Source: Bifidobacterium bohemicum DSM 22767 (GTDB lineage Bacteria > Actinomycetota > Actinomycetes > Actinomycetales > Bifidobacteriaceae). Taken from it: a DNA stretch of 64,000 nt. The notes beneath the pieces were generated by a model, which ran no database searches, was not told the origin of the DNA, and worked only from the letters and a program-made list of their open reading frames with translations. The stretch is taken from contig NZ_JGYP01000002.1 of the NCBI RefSeq assembly GCF_000741525.1, forward strand, positions 826,535 through 890,534. Reading direction: 5' to 3'. Both the position numbers and the translations under genes were made by a program. This document shows positions 9,312-17,573 of the stretch, in pieces; within the stretch, counting starts at the first letter, position 1, and every line of letters begins with the position of its first letter.

Positions 9312-11152
9312 ATGACTTTTAAACTCAACAAAAATCATCAAGCGAGCACTCGATCGATTATCGCACAAGATCATTCCCTATTCGTCGAGCCCGAAACAAC
9401 TCAGCTTTTTGTCAAAAAAGGGTGGGTTTTCCCCTGTCTTCTCGGAATAGGGTTTGCGGTTTCAACAGAGGCCGCGCTAACAGGCACAGTAGGTTTTCGG
9501 CAATTACGCCTTTACCTTGAAATGATTTTATTCGCCGGGTGTTTTTGGGTCTTGTTCAATGTCGTTTTCTTGTTGCTGGACAAGGCACAATACACAACCA
9601 ATCCGTCACATCTGACCATTCTGACAAGCATCGAAAAATAACGCATTTCTCGCACTTGGAAGACATACGTTCAGTCTGTTATGACGCATTGCGTATTCTC
9701 TGTTGCTGGTTACCCTATATCATTCTGCTGGCTCCAGGTGTAATTCAATGGGATACCGGGGATCAACTTGCACAATACTTCGGTCTATCGGTTTTTGGTA
9801 TGAAAAAAGGAGTCATCTGGGATCACCACCCGTTCTTTGACACTTATCTGTACGGCTGGTTCGCCTCCCTTGGACAGACCATTTTTCATAGTTACATCAT
9901 TGGTTTGTTTATATATTCCGTAGTGCAAATCATCATTCTGTCTATCGCACTCTCTTGGATGCTGGCCTACCTCGGCACCAAAGGAACGCCGCGAGCACTG
10001 CTTAAAGGCATCACGGCTTTCTTCTGTTTTTTCCCGGTCATCCCGATTTGCGCGATGTCCATCGGCAAGGATTTCACCAATGCGGTCTTCACGGTAATTT
10101 GGGGAATTCTCTTCTATAAACTGATAGACAGTAACCTTACACTACTTAAAAAGCCGAAATTCTTAGTTGCGTTCGTTTTAATCAGTCTGTTGAATGCACT
10201 TTCTAAAAAATTAGGTCTATATGTTATTGCATTGTGCCTCTTGCTCGTGCTGATTGGCCATTTTAGAATACAACTCAAGGGAGCAATTCTTGCTATCATC
10301 GTCTGCCTGACGTTGACGGTTAATGCCATACTGCCTTTATGCGTCTACCCCGTGCTGCATATCATACCGGCTGACGCTCAGGCAACCATTGCCGTACCTA
10401 CGCAGATGATGGCTCGCGCAGCACACGATCATCCCACGGACATCAGCAAGAATGAGCGGTATGTTGTCGACAATTACCTAGGCAACACGTGGGACGTTAT
10501 GGCTGAAAACTATAATCCATATATAGCCGACCCCGCAACGGGTTTCATGCTAAAGGCAAAGACGTCATTCTCTTCATTTGCCAAAGTATGGTTTTCCGTG
10601 GGACTGCGACATCCTCTTTCCTATTTAAGGGGACTGACATGTCTGGAATCAGGCTGGCTCACATTTGAAGGCCCGAGTAATATCGAGGAGTTTCCTCACC
10701 CACCTTATAATCATTTCAGCGTCAAAATGAGGCCAAGCACATCCTCATCAGTAAACAAAGATACGTTTGGACAGATAACGACCGTTTCCAAACCCTCCCC
10801 GGAAAATGAGCTTGTCGATAGATTATATACGACGCTCATGGGGATTCCTGTTCTAAACGTGCTTTTCTATACGGCCCTGTGGACCACCGTTTTCCCCTGC
10901 TTTATCCTATATTACCTATGGAGGAAAAGAAACAGGGCTAAACGCACAAACGTCATATTCTACGCCCTTCCCACTTTAATTTCTGCATTAAGTCTGTTCG
11001 CCTGTTCGACGACTTTGTCGACCCCTTCCAGCGGATCTTCGGCGATGCGTTATATGTATCACCTTGTTCTTTTACTTCCCGCCGCCATAGGATTATTATC
11101 GACGATCTGCTCTAAAACAACGGGAAACGAGGACATATCGGCCCAATGCTAG
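9312..11152 (+). pseudogene. DUF6020-like polytopic membrane protein, frameshifted (copy 1)
   Basis: The N-terminal part is read in one frame from ATG 9312 to TAA 9641. The rest is read in another frame to 11152. The two frames overlap, and the switch is best placed at the five-A run at 9632-9637: reading one base back there joins them. The joined product is about 610 residues with many membrane helices. A conserved-looking first loop (VIQWDTGDQLAQ) and a second loop with SIGKDFTNAVF parallel the copy at 14.7 kb. I infer a GT-C-like membrane glycosyltransferase. The break could be mutation, slippage or assembly error. Confidence 0.6.
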
Positions 11153-11200
11153 GGTATCCAAGCACACCCAATGGGTCAGAGGCGGGTTGACACGCCTCCA

Positions 11201-13243
11201 TCACGTGCAATTCGCCGTTATACGATAAAGACGCATATCACCCTGTTTCAGAACCACCTTCAGCCCTGGTGTCTTGTCGTTTACGGCATCGATTCCACGC
11301 CAATCCTTTTTGGTATACGCGGCGTACATGGACCTCATTTTTGCGTGATTATCCGAATCTTCCCGATAATCACGGCTATCAAGCTTGATGAGATATTGAG
11401 ATTCGACCTTTTTAACCGCGGAACAAGTGTTTTCATCGGAAGCGATATGGTTCATGGCCGAACTGATTTGATAGTTCTCAGAAGTCGGGGTCCCCATCCA
11501 ATTACCGTTCCATGCCTTGTAGTAGACGTTCAAATCGTCGAGACCATAGGCATAAGCACTCCCGTCATAGGGCTGGTTGATGATAACCGAATCTTCAGGA
11601 ACAACCTGCTTTACTTTCTGCACGAATCGTCGCTCATCGGACGTATAGCTTTTCGGCTCATTGACGGAATTCCAAAACGCAATATCCCGACGAATCCCTC
11701 CAAAAGCTGTTGTCACGTCACGTTGACCGAAAAGATAGTAACTTGGGAACAAATCAACTAGGCATATAATCATGACCATAATAACGGCTAACACTCTGCG
11801 GTGCACAGCCGAAACATGAATCCGCGATAATCCAACAATCTGCCGAGCACCCAATAAAATCGTATAGATGCCCAATCCCGCAAGTACCGAACCGAAAAAT
11901 ACAGTCGATGCGCCCAATCTATATGCATCGTGATACCAGAACCCGGTCAAAAATGCCTTCAACCTGCCATCGGTTGCCGCACTTAACGCATACAACCCAC
12001 ACATAATAGCGTATGCACAAGTAATCCAAAGCAGATCTAAATGAATTAGGGTATAGACAATACCAATAAGCACTATGATGCCAAGCATGATCTGAGGCTC
12101 AGCATTATGGAATCCCAAAAAGGCGATATCGATTACGGCCTGCTTAGGCCGTTCAATAGCGGGCCACACCCATGTTACTGTGCGCCTCATGAATTTTGCA
12201 TGGTATAGAACCCACCAAACAATCGCAATGCCTAATGTCAATCCGAACCAGACCAAAATATTCTGTATGTTTTTGCGTGATTTATTCCAATGAGTATTCC
12301 GATCCACATAGTGTGGAACCTGAGTGTAAAGATATGGGGCAACGAGGATGCCCAACGTAAATACGGCGTTGGGCTGAGCAACGGCAACACTGATAATAGA
12401 AATCAGAAACAGCACCAAATATTTGATTCGATCTTTGGTTTGAGTCGAAGCCTGTATCACATACACCAAGAGCACCATTGCCAGTGGCAGAATGGCAAAC
12501 GAAAGAAGATTGGAATACAGCGGACCGAACGTGATAAATCGCCAAGGATATATAGCAAACAACATTGGGGTGACCGATCCCACTAATATAATCGCGTAGC
12601 GTTCGGCGAACAGCTTTCTGAACAGACTAAACATAGACAGCGGAAATACAACCGCACAAATCACAAATATCGCGGCATTTTCACACACTCCAATATTTGC
12701 GCCTACTATCGAGGCGGTCAAGGCCACGATGATATGCCAACCGGTGGGATAGAATTTAGAACCTAGGGTAGCAATAATATCTCCGGCGTGTAAGGTGGAG
12801 TAATCACCCGTATTGATAAATTTTCGAATAATGCTCAGATGCCACGCATTGTCATAAAGTTGAGAAACGGAATCAGCTCCATCTAGATTCTTGACGAATA
12901 AAAATCCGGTCACAACCACACCGACCATAATGTACAGTACCGCAAGTCCCCAAAAACGTTTTGAATCCGCATCAGAGCGTCCCTGACTATTCCACGTTAC
13001 CTTCGCACAGACGTAAAGCAACACCGCCACAACCATCAAAGGCAAAAAAAGGGTTATCCAGGAACTCCGTATATGCAACACGGAATAGAAAATTGAAACT
13101 ATCCCATAATAACCGACTGCCAGCGCCGGCGCGAAGCAAAGACTTGACAGCCATGACAGTCTGAAACAACGAAATAAAAACAATCCGGGAAGATACATCA
13201 AAACCAATGCAACAATTGCCGCAATACCGAAAGCGAACCACAT
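11201..13243 (-). CDS. DUF6541-like polytopic membrane protein
   Basis: This 680-residue protein has more than ten membrane segments in its first 510 residues. A soluble C-terminal domain follows (from about residue 525, VNEPKSYTSDERRFVQKVKQ). The first large loop after the early helices (KNLDGADSVSQLYDNAWHL) is acidic, as in GT-C glycosyltransferases that use polyprenyl-linked sugars. ATG 13243 has GGGAGG upstream. It is convergent with the copy-1 DUF6020-like gene and divergent from a GtrB-like GT2. The family assignment is by recognition of overall layout. A transferase role is inference. Confidence 0.72.
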   Translation of the reverse strand: MWFAFGIAAIVALVLMYLPGLFLFRCFRLSWLSSLCFAPALAVGYYGIVSIFYSVLHIRSSWITLFLPLMVVAVLLYVCAKVTWNSQGRSDADSKRFWGLAVLYIMVGVVVTGFLFVKNLDGADSVSQLYDNAWHLSIIRKFINTGDYSTLHAGDIIATLGSKFYPTGWHIIVALTASIVGANIGVCENAAIFVICAVVFPLSMFSLFRKLFAERYAIILVGSVTPMLFAIYPWRFITFGPLYSNLLSFAILPLAMVLLVYVIQASTQTKDRIKYLVLFLISIISVAVAQPNAVFTLGILVAPYLYTQVPHYVDRNTHWNKSRKNIQNILVWFGLTLGIAIVWWVLYHAKFMRRTVTWVWPAIERPKQAVIDIAFLGFHNAEPQIMLGIIVLIGIVYTLIHLDLLWITCAYAIMCGLYALSAATDGRLKAFLTGFWYHDAYRLGASTVFFGSVLAGLGIYTILLGARQIVGLSRIHVSAVHRRVLAVIMVMIICLVDLFPSYYLFGQRDVTTAFGGIRRDIAFWNSVNEPKSYTSDERRFVQKVKQVVPEDSVIINQPYDGSAYAYGLDDLNVYYKAWNGNWMGTPTSENYQISSAMNHIASDENTCSAVKKVESQYLIKLDSRDYREDSDNHAKMRSMYAAYTKKDWRGIDAVNDKTPGLKVVLKQGDMRLYRITANCT

Positions 13244-13516
13244 GGGGAATATCCTCCCTGATCACAAACTCGTTTAGTACTATTGTTCTTCTACTTAATA
13301 CAGCCCACTATATACTTTCATCAATATCGAAAAACACACTATCATTATGACGCCTAAGGACACACTGCATTGGCATCCACTCAACCAACCCAACAATAAA
13401 TTGAACCTTTATACGAATAGATCAAGGCAAAAGAATCAACGCAAACACTGATCACCCTTTAATGCCTATCATTCAGCTTCCCCCCAACTGCACTTCAGGG
13501 ATACCTGTTTACTATA

Positions 13517-14533
13517 ATGGTCCATATGCTGAATACGAACCAAACCGTAGCCGTGCTGCTTCCCTGTTACAATGAGGAAGTCACGATTGGCAAAGTCGTG
13601 CGCAATTTCAAGCACGCATTGCCAAATGCTGATATCTATGTTTACGACAACAACTCCACGGACAAAACCGCCGATATCGCCGCAGCTGAAGGCGCCATTG
13701 TCCGTCACGAACCCCGTCAAGGCAAGGGCAATGTCATCCGTGCAATGTTCGAAGACATCGACGCCGATGTGTATGTGATGGCGGACGGCGATGACACTTA
13801 CCCCGCAGAATCTGCCCCACAGATGGTTGAAAAAATCCTCGACGGTTATGACATGGTGATTGGCGACCGGCTAAGTTCCACCTATTTCGAGGAAAACAAG
13901 CGACCATTCCACAACTTCGGCAACCGGCTGGTACGCGGCTCCATCAATCTTCTTTTCGGCGCTCATGTACACGACATCATGACCGGTTACCGTGCATTCT
14001 CGTTCACGTTCGTTAAGACATACCCCGTCCTTTCACGAGGCTTTGAGATCGAAACCGAAATGACGATTCATAGCCTCAACAACAACCTGCGTATTTACGA
14101 GATGCCGGTTCAATATCGCGACCGTCCGGAAGGCTCTGTGAGCAAGCTCGACACAGTGGGAGACGGTATCAAGGTACTCAACACGATTTTCCAGATGATC
14201 CGCGAATATAAGCCTCTTCCGTTCTTTGGAGGTCTAGGATTCCTTGTCGCTTTGATAGGCCTAGGGTTCACGTTGAGCGTCATGATCGATTTCTGGCATA
14301 CAGGCGTCGTGGCACGTTTCCCGACATTAACCGGTGCTGTGATGTTGGTGATAGCCGGACTGCTGCTGTTTATCACGGGCGTCATTCTGGACGTCACCGC
14401 CAAGAATGAGCGCAAACTATTCATCAGCGACAGCAACAAGTTTGCCTATATGCACAGGGCATGCCGTTCCATTAATCTACGCTGTGACTATTTCGGCAAC
14501 TCAGCATCCGAAACATCAGAGAGACAACGATGA
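13517..14533 (+). CDS. GT2 enzyme of the DPM1/GtrB type (copy 1)
   Basis: This 338-residue protein has a GT2 domain (VAVLLPCYNEEVTIGKVV, then YVYDNNSTDKT and MADGDDTYP as the metal site) followed by two membrane helices near residues 235-300. This is the layout of GtrB and dolichol-phosphate-mannose synthases, which load a sugar onto polyprenyl phosphate at the cytoplasmic face. The core is almost identical to the second copy at 16.4 kb. ATG 13517 is used, and ATG 13526 is possible. A terminator follows at 14632-14666. The product probably feeds the membrane proteins next to it. Confidence 0.88.
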   Translation: MVHMLNTNQTVAVLLPCYNEEVTIGKVVRNFKHALPNADIYVYDNNSTDKTADIAAAEGAIVRHEPRQGKGNVIRAMFEDIDADVYVMADGDDTYPAESAPQMVEKILDGYDMVIGDRLSSTYFEENKRPFHNFGNRLVRGSINLLFGAHVHDIMTGYRAFSFTFVKTYPVLSRGFEIETEMTIHSLNNNLRIYEMPVQYRDRPEGSVSKLDTVGDGIKVLNTIFQMIREYKPLPFFGGLGFLVALIGLGFTLSVMIDFWHTGVVARFPTLTGAVMLVIAGLLLFITGVILDVTAKNERKLFISDSNKFAYMHRACRSINLRCDYFGNSASETSERQR

Positions 14534-14631
14534 TCTGTTTATTCCCCATCGGACTGTAGACAAAATGAAGATGTTCCCTGGTGAAATCCATAAAAAATTT
14601 AAACGTCCAAATCTTAAAGGCAAGAAATATG

Positions 14632-14666
14632 AAAAGGGCTCAGAACATTGACGTCCGAGCCCTTTT
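14632..14666 (+). terminator. Rho-independent terminator after GtrB-like copy 1
   Basis: A perfect ten-base inverted repeat, AAAAGGGCTC and GAGCCCTTTT, encloses a fifteen-base loop and ends in four T. It closes the first GtrB-like gene and lies just before the second DUF6020-like gene. Confidence 0.75.
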
Positions 14667-14700
14667 ACAATAACCAGAATCCTTACATACCTATCTCATT

Positions 14701-16396
14701 ATGAAAATGATTATGACACAATATACCCTTAAAATACATAAATGGTTGTTCCCGAATGTACGAACCACAATCATTACAAGCATCCTATCCTTGCTGTTCT
14801 CAGGCTTTACTGTTGCTGGTTACCTGTTGCATTCTCGGAATTCGCTTTGGATATCATTCAAAGTGCTGGCACTTATAGGTGTGCTGTGGGTCCTTTTTTA
14901 TGGCGCTCTTTCAGCCCTTTGGAAATTCGACGACCGTCACCGGGTACGTTCGATCAAAATCTTACCCAAAAGGTACTTCATTTTATCCATATTATTCATC
15001 GCTGTCTGCTGGGTACTAGTTTGGCTCGCCAGCTGGCCTGGCTATTATGTCTATGACACGGGAGCGTTTTCCGATTATTTGAATTCCGGTCAGCTCTCAA
15101 ACTGGCAATCGGTGTTTCACACCCTTGTGGTTTCAACGGTAATTAGAATTGGTAAATTCATATTCGGTTCTTACAACGGCGGGGTCGCGCTTTATCTCGG
15201 GATGCAGATGCTCTTCGTCTTAGCACTGACGGCGGTAATGCTCTATTTCCTACTTTACAAGCAACGATGCGGGTTACCGGTTTTCATTGTATCGGTGTTG
15301 TTTCTTGGCCTCAGTCCATCAATCTCGATGTTTGCATTATGCAGCACGAAAGACACGATGTTTTCAGTTGTGCTTCTCGCATGGGTACTGCTTTTTACGG
15401 TCTCCATTCAGCAAGACAATGTCATCAAATCACCCGTTTATGACATCGCACTTTTTCTGCTTACCTTCCTTGTCTGCGCATACCGTAATAACGGAGCATA
15501 TATCATCATTGCCCTCCTGCCCTTCGCCTTCTTTTTAATTCATACAAATAAAGGGGAAAAGTGGAAGAAATCAGCGATTCTCTCGATAATATGCATTGTA
15601 GGAGTAGCCGCCTCACTGATCTGGTCTGGACCTGTTGCCACAACTCTTAACGCAAAAAAAACAAAATCCGTTGCGCGAAATGATTTCCATACCAACTATT
15701 CAACTCGCCCGAGCTGCAACGGACTCCCCCTCCATAGACCATGACGGGCTTGCAAAGCTTGGAGTGGATTCCAACACACTGGCATACCAATATCAGTCAT
15801 TTGCCCGTTGCACCGACCCGATGCGTGCTCTTCTCGCAGATTCAATCGATCAGGGAGGGCATGGACCTGAAATGCTACATTATTACCTCTCACAGTTCCC
15901 GAATCACGAACGCAGCTATGTCATAGGTCCATTGGTATTGACAGATGCCGCCTGGAGTCCTTTTGCTTTTATCAGAGGTTACAACGATCCTTACCGCTCA
16001 ACTTTTGATTATAATAAGACGGAAAGTTCAATCTTTGCGGCAGTGGTAGAAGCGCCAGCGAAAGCCCACTCCTTTTTACCAGGTCTATCCAATATTCTAT
16101 GGAAGTACTCCAGGTCGAATCCTTTTCATCGATATCCAGCATTCGCATGGACAAGTATGGTGAGCTTTTTCTTCTGGCTTACGTTACTCGCCCTCGCCCG
16201 AACGCTTATCACACGAAATCGGCGAGGAATATTGATAAGCCTACTTTTCCTTATCGCTGCAGGTACAAGTTTATTGGGACCTATGGTATTGATCCGCTAT
16301 TACTGGTTCATGTTCCTTGGTGCGCCTATGCTGCTTACCTTTTCATTGGAATCGAGCCCAATGCCACTTCCTGAAATTGAAGCGGATCAGTACTAA
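14701..16396 (+). pseudogene. DUF6020-like polytopic membrane protein, frameshifted (copy 2)
   Basis: The frame from ATG 14701 reads as a membrane protein up to about residue 318 and then degenerates to a stop at 15744. The downstream frame reads as protein from about 15660 to 16396. They join at the eight-A run at 15654-15661: seven A would give one continuous product of about 564 residues. The first loop reads YYVYDTGAFSDYL and a later loop CSTKDTMFSVV, matching the layout of the copy at 9.3 kb. It sits between the two GtrB-like genes. I infer a GT-C-like transferase that uses the lipid-linked sugar they make. Confidence 0.62.
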
Positions 16397-16428
16397 TCAC
16401 AACGAATTTGAGAGGGAGTATTGCTAGA

Positions 16429-17487
16429 GTGAAAGATGCGTCAAACAATGAGCACAGTATCGCGGTGCTGCTTCCTTGCTACAACGAGGAAATGACCATA
16501 GGCAAGGTCGTTCGCGACTTTCACACAACCTTACCCAACGCAAAGGTCTATGTCCATGACAACAATTCAACTGACAAGACGGCCCAAATCGCTACAGCCG
16601 AAGGTGCCATCGTCCGCAAGGAACCACGTCAGGGCAAGGGGAATGTCATTCGATCCATGTTCGAAGACATTGACGCAGATGTGTATGTGATGGCCGATGG
16701 AGATGACACCTACCCTGCGGAAGCCGCGCCCGACATGGTTCAGAAAATCATTGAAGGCTACGATATGGTGATCGGCGACCGATTGAGCTCCACTTATTTC
16801 CAAGAAAACAAACGACCGTTCCACAATTTCGGCAACTGCCTGGTACGTGGCTCAATTAATTTCCTGTTTGGTACGCATATTCACGACATCATGACTGGAT
16901 ATCGAGCCTTTTCGTTCACTTTCGTAAAAACTTATCCGGTACTTTCACGCGGATTCGAAATAGAAACTGAAATGACCATTCACAGCCTCAACAATAATCT
17001 GAGGATCTATGAGATGCCCATTCAGTATCGTGACCGTCCAGAAGGTTCGATTAGCAAGCTTGACACAGTCGGTGACGGTGTCAAAGTTATGAATACCATT
17101 TTCCAGATGATTCGTGAATATAAGCCTCTACCGTTCTTCGGAGGCAGCGGACTCATCGTAATTCTAATAGGTCTCAGATTCAGTTTGAGCATCGTAATAG
17201 ATTTCTGGCATACAGGCCAAGTAACGCGCTTTCCCACTCTCATCGGCGCAGTGATGCTGGTCATAGCCGGTTTGCTGCTATTCATCACAGGACTCATTCT
17301 TGATGTCATCGCTAAAAATGACCGCAAATCCTTCATTGTCGACACCAATCAATTTGCATATCTGCATCACAAGAAAGGTGCGGCACAGCAGCAAAAGAGT
17401 GACATTTGTCATCAGCGAATTAGCTCAACCAAGCTCTTATCACAGGTGCACCGATTGCCAGCCGCTACTCACACCGAGATAATTTGA
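16429..17487 (+). CDS. GT2 enzyme of the DPM1/GtrB type (copy 2)
   Basis: This 352-residue protein has the same order as copy 1: IAVLLPCYNEEMTIGKVV, VHDNNSTDKT, MADGDDTYP, then two C-terminal membrane helices. The two proteins match at most positions from residue 10 to 310 and differ mainly in the tails. It is expected to make a polyprenyl-phosphate sugar. GTG 16429 is chosen because AGAGGGAG (16410-16417) lies 11 bases upstream. TTG 16408 is in frame but overlaps that site. It starts 32 bases after copy-2 DUF6020, so the two are probably one unit. Confidence 0.87.
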   Translation: MKDASNNEHSIAVLLPCYNEEMTIGKVVRDFHTTLPNAKVYVHDNNSTDKTAQIATAEGAIVRKEPRQGKGNVIRSMFEDIDADVYVMADGDDTYPAEAAPDMVQKIIEGYDMVIGDRLSSTYFQENKRPFHNFGNCLVRGSINFLFGTHIHDIMTGYRAFSFTFVKTYPVLSRGFEIETEMTIHSLNNNLRIYEMPIQYRDRPEGSISKLDTVGDGVKVMNTIFQMIREYKPLPFFGGSGLIVILIGLRFSLSIVIDFWHTGQVTRFPTLIGAVMLVIAGLLLFITGLILDVIAKNDRKSFIVDTNQFAYLHHKKGAAQQQKSDICHQRISSTKLLSQVHRLPAATHTEII

Positions 17488-17495
17488 TATTTTAG

Positions 17496-17548
17496 AGGGG
17501 AACCGCTCCATGAGTGCCGTACTAAGGCGCTTATGAGGCGGTTCCCCT
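17496..17548. terminator. Hairpin between convergent GT2 and GH25 genes
   Basis: AGGGGAACCGC at 17496-17506 pairs with GCGGTTCCCCT at 17538-17548, with a loop of about thirty bases. It lies between the ends of two converging genes and could stop transcription in both directions. No long T run follows on either side. Confidence 0.5.
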
Positions 17549-17573
17549 TATGCAAACGACTGGCACTGTGATA

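Noticed and set aside
9600..9650. Programmed -1 frameshift in the first DUF6020-like gene
   Set aside because: The A run lacks an in-frame X XXY YYZ slippery heptamer, and I saw no clear downstream stimulator, so a mutation or sequencing error is simpler.
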